A stretch of 64,000 nt of DNA from QANA01 sp963665505 (GTDB lineage: Bacteria > Bacillota > Clostridia > Christensenellales > Christensenellaceae): NCBI GenBank assembly GCA_963665505.1, contig OY762275.1, positions 372,001 to 436,000 on the forward strand, in the 5' to 3' direction. Every line of letters begins with the position of its first letter. The first letter of the stretch is position 1. The position numbers and the translations under genes are program-made. Below, piece after piece: positions 7,991 through 16,139 of the stretch. The notes beneath the pieces were generated by a model that was given only the letters and a program-made list of their open reading frames with translations, did no database searches and was not told the DNA's origin.

Positions 7991-8359
7991 ATGATTCAAA
8001 AAATGGATAAAAACAAAATACGGAAGGGCCGCCATCAACGTATCCGCAATAAAATCAGTGGTACGGCAGCCCGTCCGAGGATGTGTGTATATAGGAGCCT
8101 TAGCAATATTTATGTGCAGCTGATAGACGATGTGGCCGGGAATACGTTGATCGCTGCTTCGACATTGGATAAGGACCTGTCCGCACAGATGGAAGGTAAG
8201 AGCAAAATAGAGGCTGCGAAATTGGTGGGAGAAAAAGCGGCCAGGGTTGCGATGGCGAGCGGTATCGCGGAAGTGGTCTTTGACCGCGGCGGGTATCTTT
8301 ATACTGGTAGAGTGGCTGCAATTGCCGACGGTGCCAGAGATGCTGGCTTAAAATTATAG
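7991..8359 (+). CDS. rplR: 50S ribosomal protein L18
   Basis: L18 binds 5S rRNA and anchors it to 23S rRNA. The 122-residue product from ATG 7991 matches the family from the first residues (MIQKMDKNKIRKGRHQRIR) through VVFDRGGYLYTGRVAAIADGAR near the end. The ribosome site is less obvious (CTAAGGT close to the start, or the AAGGGGG at the rplF stop). Confidence 0.96.
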   Translation: MIQKMDKNKIRKGRHQRIRNKISGTAARPRMCVYRSLSNIYVQLIDDVAGNTLIAASTLDKDLSAQMEGKSKIEAAKLVGEKAARVAMASGIAEVVFDRGGYLYTGRVAAIADGARDAGLKL

Positions 8360-8374
8360 GAAGGAGGGATTGCA

Positions 8375-8869
8375 GTGCAACATAGAATGGACACCAACAA
8401 ATCAGAATTGAAAGAAAGACTTGTCTCCGTCAACAGAGTGGCAAAAGTTGTAAAAGGCGGCAGGAACCTTCGTTTCAGCGTCCTCGTTGTGGTCGGCGAT
8501 GAAAATGGCCATGTGGGCTGCGGGCAAGGGAAAGCTGCGGAGATCCCGGAAGCGATCAGAAAAGGTGTGGAAAAAGCCAAGCGGAACATGATCACGGTCC
8601 CCATACAGGGCACGACAATTCCGCATAAAATCATAGGCAAATTCGGAAAAGGGCATGTTGTCCTGATGCCGGCTTCAAAAGGGACCGGTGTTATTTCCGG
8701 AAGCCATGCGAGAGCCGTTTTGGAACTTGCGGGTGTCAAGGATATTCGGACGAAATCCTATGGCTCCAATAACCCGATCAATAGTGTAAAAGCTACGATA
8801 GAAGGCCTTAAGCAGCTGAAGACAAAAGAGCAAGTCGAACGTCTCCGCGGCGTAAGTATCGAATTATAA
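8375..8869 (+). CDS. rpsE: 30S ribosomal protein S5
   Basis: S5 is at the mRNA entry channel and influences decoding fidelity. It starts with GTG at 8375 behind a strong AAGGAGGG (8361-8368) and has 164 residues with the double-stranded-RNA-binding-like N-terminal domain (VVVGDENGHVGCGQGKA) and the C-terminal KSYGSNNPINSVKAT region. Confidence 0.97.
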   Translation: MQHRMDTNKSELKERLVSVNRVAKVVKGGRNLRFSVLVVVGDENGHVGCGQGKAAEIPEAIRKGVEKAKRNMITVPIQGTTIPHKIIGKFGKGHVVLMPASKGTGVISGSHARAVLELAGVKDIRTKSYGSNNPINSVKATIEGLKQLKTKEQVERLRGVSIEL

Positions 8870-8886
8870 AGGCAGGGGGCGTCAAT

Positions 8887-9063
8887 ATGCAATTAAAAGT
8901 TACACTGGTAAAAAGTACGATAGGATGCCCGGCGGATCAGAGAGATACCGTGCGCGCCTTAGGGCTTAAAAAAATTGGGCATACAGTGACGAAAGAAGAC
9001 AATGCATCGATACGGGGCCAGATATTTAAAGTAAAGCATCTGGTATCCGTCGAAGAGATTTAA
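8887..9063 (+). CDS. rpmD: 50S ribosomal protein L30
   Basis: A 58-residue product (MQLKVTLVKSTIGCPADQR... VKHLVSVEEI) with the ferredoxin-like fold signature of short bacterial L30. GGCAGGGGG serves as ribosome site. Between rpsE and rplO, its standard position in the spc part of the operon. Confidence 0.95.
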   Translation: MQLKVTLVKSTIGCPADQRDTVRALGLKKIGHTVTKEDNASIRGQIFKVKHLVSVEEI

Positions 9064-9075
9064 GGGGGCAGTTTA

Positions 9076-9516
9076 ATGAAATTACATGAATTAACGCCTG
9101 CCGCAGGATCCAGAAAAGGCCCCAAGCGGGTCGGTAGGGGAAACGGGTCCGGGTTGGGAAAAACCTCTGGTAAAGGGAATAAGGGCCAGAACGCCAGAAG
9201 TGGCGGCGGTGTGCGCCCCGGCTTCGAAGGTGGGCAGATGCCTATTACACGGCAGATCCCCAAGAGAGGCTTTACGAATATATTTGCCAAAAAATATACG
9301 ACGCTTAACGTGGAAGAGTTGGATGTTTTTGACGATGGTACGGAAATCAACGCCGAATTTCTGAAGAGCATCGGTTTTATCAGCAAGATTAACGATGGTT
9401 TGAAGATTTTGGGCAACGGGACTCTGAATAAAAAGCTGAACATCAAAGCTGCGAAATTTACCAAATCTGCTCAGGAAAAAATAGCCGCGGCAGGCGGGAC
9501 GGCAGAGGAGATATAA
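9076..9516 (+). CDS. rplO: 50S ribosomal protein L15
   Basis: L15 is a late-assembly large-subunit protein with a long basic extension. The 146-residue product begins MKLHELTPAAGSRKGPKRVGRG and has the glycine-rich extension (residues 15-55) followed by the globular domain. The ribosome site AAGGGGG is 8 bases upstream. secY starts 3 bases after the stop. Confidence 0.97.
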   Translation: MKLHELTPAAGSRKGPKRVGRGNGSGLGKTSGKGNKGQNARSGGGVRPGFEGGQMPITRQIPKRGFTNIFAKKYTTLNVEELDVFDDGTEINAEFLKSIGFISKINDGLKILGNGTLNKKLNIKAAKFTKSAQEKIAAAGGTAEEI

Positions 9517-9519
9517 AAC

Positions 9520-10779
9520 ATGTTCAAAACATTGGGAAACGCATGGAAAATTGAGGATCTGAGAAAAAAGATACTCTATACTCTGCTTATCTTTCTCGTT
9601 TACCGCATAGGGGTAACGATCCCTGTACCAGGTGTTAACGTTTCTTATGTTGCAGAGACCGTAAATACCTATACGGCACTTGGTTATTTGAATATGCTTT
9701 CCGGTGGCGGATTGAAAAACATGTCTATATTTGCTCTGGGGATCTCGCCGTACCTCAATGCTTCCATTGTTATGAACTTATTGACGGTCGCCATCCCTGC
9801 TCTGGAACGGATGTCCAAAGAAGGCGAAGACGGGCGCCAGAGGATTTCTGTCATTACACGGTACGTTGCGGTCGGCCTGGGTTTGATACAGGCACTCGGC
9901 ATACTGTTGGGGCTAGGTGAAAGCGCCGTGGAATCCACGGATATTTTCAATTATATAACGATCATACTTTGCCTTAGCGCCGGGACCGCTCTGGTCATGT
10001 GGCTGGGTGAAAAGATAGACGAAAAAGGGATAGGCAACGGTGTTTCGTTGCTCATCTTCGTGGGACTTGTCGCAGAGCTCCCCACACAGATCATTTCCCT
10101 GGTTTCGGATGTTGTGGCCGGCTCCCTGAGCGCCTTTGTTCTGGTGGCTATCATAATCGCTGCGCTGGCAGTGGTGGCAGCCATCACCTTTGTGGATATG
10201 GGTGAACGCCGTGTGCCCGTACAATATGCGCAGCGTGTCGTAGGCAGGAAGATGTATGGCGGGCGGGCCACCTTCATCCCAATGAAAGTGAACCAATCCG
10301 GTGTTATGCCGTTGATTTTTGCCATGACGTTTGTTCAATTTCCAGGCATGATCGCACAGTTTTGGCCGGAGAGTTCGTTCTATACATGGTATTCTAAATT
10401 CCTGGGGACAGGCAGCGCGCTGTATGCGATCATCTATGCCTTATTGATTTTATTCTTCACGTATTTCTATTCGCAGATCGCGTTCAACCCGGTGGATGTA
10501 TCTAAAAACATCCAGCAGTACGGCGGCTTTATTCCTGGTATTCGTCCGGGGAAACCCACCTCGGATTATCTTTCCAGGATCCTTTCCAAGCTGACGGTTT
10601 TTGGCGCCTTGTTCCTTGCCGTCATAGCGGCCGTTCCGACATTGTTTACGAGCCTGACAGGGTCGACATCCGCGTTTGGTGCAACGGGTCTGCTCATTAT
10701 TGTCAGTGTTGCACTGGAGACGGCAAAGGCTTTGGAAGCGCAGATGATGATGCGCCACTATAAAGGATTTTTGAAATAG
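9520..10779 (+). CDS. secY: Protein translocase subunit SecY
   Basis: SecY is the channel of the Sec translocon in the cytoplasmic membrane. The 419-residue protein has the expected ten membrane helices, the cytosolic segment RVPVQYAQRVVGRKMYGG between helices 6 and 7, and the late FNPVDVSKNIQQYGGFIPGIRPGKPT loop that touches the ribosome or SecA. GAGGAGAT inside the end of rplO is the ribosome site. Its place in the spc operon is standard. Confidence 0.98.
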   Translation: MFKTLGNAWKIEDLRKKILYTLLIFLVYRIGVTIPVPGVNVSYVAETVNTYTALGYLNMLSGGGLKNMSIFALGISPYLNASIVMNLLTVAIPALERMSKEGEDGRQRISVITRYVAVGLGLIQALGILLGLGESAVESTDIFNYITIILCLSAGTALVMWLGEKIDEKGIGNGVSLLIFVGLVAELPTQIISLVSDVVAGSLSAFVLVAIIIAALAVVAAITFVDMGERRVPVQYAQRVVGRKMYGGRATFIPMKVNQSGVMPLIFAMTFVQFPGMIAQFWPESSFYTWYSKFLGTGSALYAIIYALLILFFTYFYSQIAFNPVDVSKNIQQYGGFIPGIRPGKPTSDYLSRILSKLTVFGALFLAVIAAVPTLFTSLTGSTSAFGATGLLIIVSVALETAKALEAQMMMRHYKGFLK

Positions 10780-10789
10780 GAGATTTTTC

Positions 10790-11413
10790 ATGAACATGAT
10801 TTTTCTTGGCCCTCCGGGTGCCGGTAAAGGAACGTTGGCACAAATATTGGTAGAAAAGACGGATCTGACCCATCTCTCTACGGGGGATATGCTGCGGGAA
10901 GAGATCAAAAAAGGTTCCGATCTGGGCAAGATGGCAAAATCTTTTATAGACGAGGGCAAACTGGTCCCTGATAATGTGATTATAGGGATGGTAGAGGCGC
11001 GCTTGAAAAGCACAAAAGGCGGGATCATATTCGATGGATTCCCTCGCACGGTCGAACAGGCCGAGGCGTTGGATACGATTGCAAAGATCGATCTCGTCAT
11101 AGATCTTTATACGACGGTGGATGTCATTATATCGCGTATCTGCGGCCGGCGCATCTGCAAGAAGTGTGGTGCCGTATATAATACAAGTTGGTATAAAAAG
11201 GATACCTGCCAAAAATGCCAGGGAGAGTTGTATACCCGGGCGGACGATAACGAGGAAACAGTGAAAAAACGTTTTGACGTATATACAAAGCAAACGGCTC
11301 CCCTCGTTGCGTATTACGAGAAAAAAGGCGTGCTGCGCCATATAGATGCAAGCGGTGATATCGATGAAAAGATTGCCGCCATCATGGAGATTATGGAAAG
11401 TGCGCATGCATGA
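10790..11413 (+). CDS. adk: Adenylate kinase, zinc-lid type
   Basis: Converts AMP and ATP to two ADP. Of its 207 residues, 7-15 form the P-loop (GPPGAGKGT), DGFPRTVEQAE follows near residue 84, and the lid holds four cysteines (CKKCG ... CQKCQ, about residues 127-147) that would bind zinc, common in Gram-positives. TAGGAGAT precedes the ATG. Its end overlaps map by 4 bases, so the two are likely coupled. Confidence 0.97.
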   Translation: MNMIFLGPPGAGKGTLAQILVEKTDLTHLSTGDMLREEIKKGSDLGKMAKSFIDEGKLVPDNVIIGMVEARLKSTKGGIIFDGFPRTVEQAEALDTIAKIDLVIDLYTTVDVIISRICGRRICKKCGAVYNTSWYKKDTCQKCQGELYTRADDNEETVKKRFDVYTKQTAPLVAYYEKKGVLRHIDASGDIDEKIAAIMEIMESAHA

Positions 11414-12159
11414 TTATCATTAAATCGGAAGAAGAAATCAAACGGATGCGGGAGGCTGCACTGATAGCGGCCGATGCGATGGACGAAGCCCTGGTTGCGG
11501 TGCAGCCCGGTGTTCGTACGGCTGAGATTGATGCGATCGTCTATCATTGTATCGTCAAAGCCGGCGCGACCCCTTCTTTTAAAGGGTACAATGGATTCCC
11601 AGGTACAGCATGTATCTCTATCAACGAGGAAATTGTGCATGGGATCCCCGGGAACCGAAAATTGAAAGAAGGAGATATCGTATCGATAGATCTGGGCGCT
11701 TATCTGCATGGGTATCATTCGGATATGGCCAGAACGGTCGGGGTAGGTGAAATTTCCGAACAGGCAAAAAAACTCATAGAAGTTACAAAAAGCAGCTTTT
11801 TTAAGGGAATTGAGCAAGCGGTTGCCGGTAAACGTATCATAGATATCGGCAGGGCGATTGAGAACTACGCGACCAAAAACCATACGGGGGTCATACGGGA
11901 TTTTATCGGCCATGGGATCGGGCAGTCCCTGCATGAGGAACCGGATATCCCCAACTATGCGAGCCCGCGTAAAGGACCGGTTTTACGGGCGGGGATGGTG
12001 CTTGCCATAGAGCCTATGCTAAGCCTGGGTTCTTGGGAAACGAAAGTGGCGGACAATGGCTGGACGGCATCCACAAAAGACGGGAGCCTGGCTGCCCACT
12101 ATGAAAACACAGTGGTCGTGACCGCCGACGGGCCCTGTAGGATTCTGACGATTCGGTAA
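11410..12159 (+). CDS. map: Methionine aminopeptidase, type I
   Basis: Removes the initiator methionine from nascent proteins with two divalent metal ions. The 249-residue protein has the metal ligands in the usual places: D in SIDLGAYLHGYHSDMART, H in IGHGIGQSLHEEP, E in LAIEPMLSLG and the late E of HYENTVVVT. It overlaps adk and precedes the KOW gene and infA, as in many Firmicutes. Confidence 0.97.
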   Translation: MIIIKSEEEIKRMREAALIAADAMDEALVAVQPGVRTAEIDAIVYHCIVKAGATPSFKGYNGFPGTACISINEEIVHGIPGNRKLKEGDIVSIDLGAYLHGYHSDMARTVGVGEISEQAKKLIEVTKSSFFKGIEQAVAGKRIIDIGRAIENYATKNHTGVIRDFIGHGIGQSLHEEPDIPNYASPRKGPVLRAGMVLAIEPMLSLGSWETKVADNGWTASTKDGSLAAHYENTVVVTADGPCRILTIR

Positions 12160-12175
12160 AAGGACGGTTGATGCC

Positions 12176-12457
12176 TTGGACAAAAACGTATGTATAGGCA
12201 GAGTGTGCTGTTCAAAAGCAGGCAGAGACAAAGGCAGATGGTGCATTATTTATGCCGTGGTCGATGCCGCGTATGTGAAAATAGTCGATGGGAAACTAAG
12301 AAGGATTGAAAACCCTAAACGGAAGAAGCTAAAGCATCTTTCTTTGAAAAAAGAAATTTTTGGCCAGATTGCTGAGAAAATTGTAGATGGATCACTGCAA
12401 AATGCGGATATCAGAAAAGCGCTGCAAAGCCTTACGCTGGACGCGAACAATGGATAA
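12176..12457 (+). CDS. KOW-domain RNA-binding protein (L14e-like)
   Basis: A 93-residue protein starting at TTG 12176 (MDKNVCIGRVCCSKAGRDKGRW) with an N-terminal KOW motif followed by VDAAYVKIVDGKLRRIENPKRKK, the pattern of small clostridial proteins related to archaeal and eukaryotic L14e/L27e. Such genes sit between map and infA in many Clostridia. Probably binds rRNA or the ribosome, but the exact role is not known. AAGGACGG lies upstream. Confidence 0.85.
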   Translation: MDKNVCIGRVCCSKAGRDKGRWCIIYAVVDAAYVKIVDGKLRRIENPKRKKLKHLSLKKEIFGQIAEKIVDGSLQNADIRKALQSLTLDANNG

Positions 12458-12469
12458 GGAGAGGTAAGT

Positions 12470-12691
12470 TTGTCAAAAAGCGATGTAATTGAAGTGGAAG
12501 GTGTGGTAACAGACTCTTTTCCCAATGCATCTTTTGAGGTTGAATTGGAAAACGGTCATAAAGTTCTTGCGCATATATCTGGCAAGTTACGTATGCATTA
12601 TATACGTATACTTCCGGGCGACAAGGTTACGGTCGAGCTTTCCCCTTACGATCTTTCCAGAGGCAGGATCACTTGGAGGGGGAAGAGCTGA
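12470..12691 (+). CDS. infA: Translation initiation factor IF-1
   Basis: IF-1 occupies the A site of the small subunit during initiation. The 73-residue OB-fold protein (SKSDVIEVEGVVTDSFPNASFEVELENG) starts with TTG at 12470 behind AAGGAGAGG and ends in the typical DLSRGRITWRGKS pattern. The next gene, rpmJ, has its own promoter. Confidence 0.96.
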   Translation: MSKSDVIEVEGVVTDSFPNASFEVELENGHKVLAHISGKLRMHYIRILPGDKVTVELSPYDLSRGRITWRGKS

Positions 12692-12738
12692 TTTTTCCTT
12701 CCATAAAAGAAAATTTTAAAATTTATTGCTAAAATTCA

Positions 12739-12767
12739 TTGCAATTCCTATGAATTGTAGATAAAAT
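12739..12767 (+). promoter_or_regulatory. Sigma-A promoter for rpmJ-rpsM-rpoA group
   Basis: -35 TTGCAA (12739-12744), 17-bp spacer, -10 TAAAAT (12762-12767) in the AT-rich gap after infA. It would let the alpha-operon genes (rpmJ, rpsM, rpsK, rpsD, rpoA, rplQ) be made independently of the main S10 promoter. A short GGTGC/GCACC stem follows in the leader. Confidence 0.6.
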
Positions 12768-12861
12768 ATAAAGGTGCGCTCTCATTTGTTGCACCGAAAA
12801 ACAGATGGGATTTTGTTTTCGAGAGGGGACAGAGTCTCACAAAGAGTCAGGAGGTACTGAA

Positions 12862-12984
12862 ATGAAAGTAAGACCATCTGTAAAACCCATGTGCGAAAAA
12901 TGCAAGGTTGTTAAACGCCGGGGAAAAGTAATGGTTATATGCAAGAACCCGAAGCATAAACAGAGGCAGGGTTCGCGCAGGTAA
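12862..12984 (+). CDS. rpmJ: 50S ribosomal protein L36
   Basis: A 40-residue product (MKVRPSVKPMCEKCKVVKRR...), slightly longer than the usual 37 because of a GSRR tail. The zinc ligands C11, C14, C27 and H32 or so are present, making it the zinc-binding form. TCAGGAGGT precedes the ATG by 8 bases. Too short for routine ORF callers, but unambiguous by sequence and position. Confidence 0.96.
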   Translation: MKVRPSVKPMCEKCKVVKRRGKVMVICKNPKHKQRQGSRR

Positions 12985-13025
12985 GTATAAAATAAGGTGT
13001 CTTGTACGTATATACGCAGCGGCTG

Positions 13026-13052
13026 TATGGGTATAATTGCTATATACCCATA
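13026..13052 (+). promoter_or_regulatory. Hairpin in the rpmJ-rpsM gap
   Basis: A perfect 10-bp inverted repeat (13026-13035 and 13043-13052, arms TATGGGTATA and TATACCCATA) with a 7-nt loop, in the 136-base gap before rpsM. No T-tract follows, so it is not an intrinsic terminator. In other bacteria S4 represses this operon through a structured leader; whether this hairpin does that job is unknown. Confidence 0.35.
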
Positions 13053-13120
13053 TTGCGTGCACATGCAGGCGCTTTATTATAACAGTCGTAGAAACAATTC
13101 AAACCGGAGGTGAAAATTCA

Positions 13121-13489
13121 ATGGCACGTATTGCCGGAGTAGACTTGCCAAGGGATAAGCGCATAGAGGTTGGACTGACCTATATTTATGGGATCGGCCT
13201 GAGAACCGCGCAGGAAATCCTGGCAGCCACAGGCATTGACCCTGATACCAGGGTTAGAGATATTTCTGAGGATGACGCTACTAAGATTAGGGAATATATA
13301 GATAATCATTTTAAGGTAGAAGGTGACCTGAGAAGAGAAGTCAGCATAAATATCAAGAGGCTGATGGAAATAGGTTGTTATCGTGGAGTGCGCCATAGAA
13401 AAGGTCTTCCTGTCCGTGGGCAAAGCACAAAGCAAAATGCACGTACCAGAAAAGGCCCACGGCGTACAGTTGCGGGCAAGAAGAAGTAA
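13121..13489 (+). CDS. rpsM: 30S ribosomal protein S13
   Basis: S13 bridges the subunits and contacts P-site tRNA with its C-terminal tail. From ATG 13121, behind CCGGAGGTGA, it has 122 residues (MARIAGVDLPRDKRIEVGLTY...) with the basic tail RGQSTKQNARTRKGPRRT. The frame is open upstream to 13037 but without a ribosome site. Confidence 0.97.
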   Translation: MARIAGVDLPRDKRIEVGLTYIYGIGLRTAQEILAATGIDPDTRVRDISEDDATKIREYIDNHFKVEGDLRREVSINIKRLMEIGCYRGVRHRKGLPVRGQSTKQNARTRKGPRRTVAGKKK

Positions 13490-13501
13490 GGAGGAGATCG
13501 T

Positions 13502-13894
13502 ATGGCTAAAGCAACCGGAGGCGCAAGACGCCGCAAAGAGAAAAAAAATATTGAACGTGGTGTTGCCCATATTCGTTCTTCCTTCAATAATACGATCGTT
13601 ACGCTATCCGACATGCAGGGAAATGCCTTGTCGCAGTCCAGTTCCGGCGCGTTGGGGTTCCGCGGTTCGAGGAAGTCTACGCCCTTTGCCGCCCAGATGG
13701 CGGCGGAGACCGCTGCCAAAGCGGCTATGGAACATGGCCTTAAAACAGTGGAAGTTTATGTGAAAGGCCCGGGTTCGGGAAGAGAATCTGCGATCCGCGC
13801 ATTGCAGACAGCAGGTCTCGATATAACACTTATCAAAGATGTTACCCCGATACCGCACAACGGCTGCCGTCCGCCCAAGCGCAGAAGGGTCTAA
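13502..13894 (+). CDS. rpsK: 30S ribosomal protein S11
   Basis: S11 lies on the small-subunit platform by the E site and the anti-Shine-Dalgarno end of 16S rRNA. The 130-residue product has RSSFNNTIVTLSDMQGN and the C-terminal GCRPPKRRRV. GTAAGGAGGAGA precedes the ATG. Confidence 0.98.
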   Translation: MAKATGGARRRKEKKNIERGVAHIRSSFNNTIVTLSDMQGNALSQSSSGALGFRGSRKSTPFAAQMAAETAAKAAMEHGLKTVEVYVKGPGSGRESAIRALQTAGLDITLIKDVTPIPHNGCRPPKRRRV

Positions 13895-13906
13895 GGAGGA
13901 ATAGTT

Positions 13907-14530
13907 ATGGCAAGATATACAGGTCCTGTGTGCCGTATTTGCCGCAGGGAAGGCTGCAAATTATTTTTGAAGGGGGATCGTTGCTACACGGACAAGTGTG
14001 CTTTTGCAAGACGCCCCACAGGCCCCGGGCAACACGGACAGAGCAGAAGAAAACCTTCCGAATATAAAGTGCAATTAAGAGAAAAGCAGAAAGTCAAAAG
14101 AGCATACGGGATGCTTGAAAGGCAGTTCAGATCCTATTATAAACTGGCTGCAAAACATAGGGGGGCTACCGGTGCCTATATGCTTTCCTTATTGGAGCGC
14201 AGGCTGGACAATGCTGTTTACCGTATGGGGATAGGTGTTTCCAGAGCGCAAGCCCGTCAGATCGTTTTGCACGGACATGTCACCGTCAATGGAAAGAAAG
14301 TTGACATTCCCTCGTACAGAGTCTCTGTTGGTGACGAGATTGCTGTAAAAGAGGCAAGCGCCAAGAAAGAGTACTTTAAACAGCTCACCGAACAGGCCGG
14401 GAAGCCTCTTCCGAAATGGCTTACGTTTGATGTTGCGAATTTACGCGGCACAGTAGTGGCTTTGCCCGAGAGGGAAGACATTGATCTTACGATTGAAGAG
14501 CATTTGATCGTCGAGTCTTACTCGAAGTAA
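13907..14530 (+). CDS. rpsD: 30S ribosomal protein S4, zinc form
   Basis: S4 nucleates small-subunit assembly and in some bacteria represses the alpha operon. The 207 residues contain five cysteines in the first 31 (C9, C12, C17, C26, C31), the zinc-binding version, and an S4 RNA-binding domain around residues 97-160 (RRLDNAVYRMGIGVSRAQARQIV). TAAGGAGGAA precedes the ATG. Confidence 0.97.
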   Translation: MARYTGPVCRICRREGCKLFLKGDRCYTDKCAFARRPTGPGQHGQSRRKPSEYKVQLREKQKVKRAYGMLERQFRSYYKLAAKHRGATGAYMLSLLERRLDNAVYRMGIGVSRAQARQIVLHGHVTVNGKKVDIPSYRVSVGDEIAVKEASAKKEYFKQLTEQAGKPLPKWLTFDVANLRGTVVALPEREDIDLTIEEHLIVESYSK

Positions 14531-14576
14531 AATGGCCGCCGGATGATAAGAAAGCATGAAGGAGGTTTTTTCGCAG

Positions 14577-15521
14577 ATGCTGGAAATTGAAAAGCCGAAT
14601 ATTGAATGCGTTGAAAAAAGTGCCGACAAAAGCTATGCCAAATTTGTTATGGAACCTTTGGAAAGAGGTTTTGGGATGACGCTGGGGAATTCCCTTCGCA
14701 GGGTGCTTCTTTCGTGCCTTCCTGGTGTGGCGGTCACACAAGTCAAACTGGACGGGGTGCTGCATGAATTTACGACGATCCCCGGTGTCAGGGAAGATGT
14801 TACAAATATAGTGCTGAACCTGAAAGGCCTATGCGCAAGGCTGTTCACCGGCGGCCCCAAAACACTTACATTATCGGTGAAAGGGCCTAAGGATGTTACG
14901 GCTGCGGATATTCAGACGGATGCCGATGTGGAGATCGTGAACCCCAAGCTGCATATCGCTACGCTGGAAAAGAACGCCACGCTGAACATGGAAATCGTAT
15001 TGGAGCATGGCAGAGGCTATGTTCTTGCGGAAAAGAACAAAGATGAAGACATGCCGATCGGTGTGATCCCTATAGATTCCTTGTATACGCCGGTCAGAAA
15101 AGCAAACTTCACCGTGGAGAATACACGTGTCGGGCAGATCACAAACTACGATAAGCTGACACTGGAAGTATGGACGAATGGGTCCATTCCGGCAGACGAA
15201 GCGGTTTCTTTGGCGGCAAAGATCCTCTACGAATATTTCGGCCAGTTTGTCAACCTGACAGATCATGTCGGCGATGTGGAGATCATGGTGGCCAAAGACG
15301 ACGTCAAAAAAGAGAAAATACTGGAAACCACGATAGAAGAGCTCGATTTGTCGGTGCGCTCCTATAACTGCCTGAAGCGGGCGGGCATCAACACGATAGA
15401 AGAGCTCATCAAACGGAATGAAGAAGAAATGATGAAGGTAAGGAACCTTGGGAAAAAATCGTTGGAAGAAGTGCAGCAAAAACTTGCTGCCTTAGGGCTC
15501 AGCCTTCGCCAGGACGATTAA
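14577..15521 (+). CDS. rpoA: RNA polymerase alpha subunit
   Basis: Alpha dimerises to start RNA polymerase assembly and contacts upstream DNA and activators. The start MLEIEKPNIECVEK at 14577 matches the family and lies 11 bases after AAGGAGG; the in-frame ATG at 14556 overlaps that ribosome site. The 314 residues comprise the N-terminal dimerisation domain (LGNSLRRVLLSCLPGVAV near 35-52) and the C-terminal domain (residues 245-314, NTIEELIKRNEEEMMKVRNLGKKSLEEV). Confidence 0.97.
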   Translation: MLEIEKPNIECVEKSADKSYAKFVMEPLERGFGMTLGNSLRRVLLSCLPGVAVTQVKLDGVLHEFTTIPGVREDVTNIVLNLKGLCARLFTGGPKTLTLSVKGPKDVTAADIQTDADVEIVNPKLHIATLEKNATLNMEIVLEHGRGYVLAEKNKDEDMPIGVIPIDSLYTPVRKANFTVENTRVGQITNYDKLTLEVWTNGSIPADEAVSLAAKILYEYFGQFVNLTDHVGDVEIMVAKDDVKKEKILETTIEELDLSVRSYNCLKRAGINTIEELIKRNEEEMMKVRNLGKKSLEEVQQKLAALGLSLRQDD

Positions 15522-15541
15522 AGATAAGGAGGTGGATTTGC

Positions 15542-16054
15542 ATGGCATCTATCAATAAGCTAAACAGACCTTCCGACCAGAGAATGGCGATACTGAAAAA
15601 TCAAGTAACGGCACTTCTTTGGAAGGGTAAGATAATTACAACGAACGCACGTGCCAAAGAAATAAAGAGGATCACGGAGAAGCTGATTACCAAAGCGATT
15701 TCGCAATATAAGAATACGGTGACCGTCAAAAAAACTGTGAAAGATGAAAAAGGGAATACCGTAGAACAGGAATTTGTGAACGATTCTCCCGGGAAACTTG
15801 CAGTAAGAAGACAAATCATCGCTTCCCTTTACAATATCAAGCAGGAAAAACAGCCTAAGGAAAATAAATTCAAATATGCGCAGCGTACGGGTAGCGTGAA
15901 ATACCCGGTGGTGGAAAAACTTTTCCGGGAAATAGCGCCCAGATACGCCACGCGTGCGGAAGCCTTAGGGCAGGGGGGCGGGTATACACGGATTGTGAAG
16001 ATCGGCCCCAGGCGTGGAGATGCTGCTGAGATGGTAGTGTTGGAGCTTGTGTAA
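15542..16054 (+). CDS. rplQ: 50S ribosomal protein L17 with insertion
   Basis: L17 lies near the tunnel exit. The product has 170 residues against about 120 in Bacillus. The extra part lies between LITKAISQYK and LAVRRQIIASL, roughly residues 55-85, and is rich in V, T, K, E and D. Longer L17 forms occur in Clostridia. Both conserved ends (LNRPSDQRMAILKNQ and GGYTRIVKIGPRRGDAAEM) are intact. Last gene of the operon, followed by a terminator. Confidence 0.95.
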   Translation: MASINKLNRPSDQRMAILKNQVTALLWKGKIITTNARAKEIKRITEKLITKAISQYKNTVTVKKTVKDEKGNTVEQEFVNDSPGKLAVRRQIIASLYNIKQEKQPKENKFKYAQRTGSVKYPVVEKLFREIAPRYATRAEALGQGGGYTRIVKIGPRRGDAAEMVVLELV

Positions 16055-16073
16055 TATTTTGGCATATGCAAAC

Positions 16074-16113
16074 GAGGCTTTGGTCTGTTCATTATATCCA
16101 AAGCCTCATTTTC
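16074..16113 (+). terminator. Terminator of the ribosomal protein operon
   Basis: A perfect 10-bp stem, GAGGCTTTGG (16074-16083) with CCAAAGCCTC (16098-16107), followed by ATTTTCAT, 20 bases after the rplQ stop. The loop is 14 nt and the T-tract short, so read-through into ecfA1 is likely. Confidence 0.65.
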
Positions 16114-16139
16114 ATACTTCCGTATAGACCGGAGGCAAA

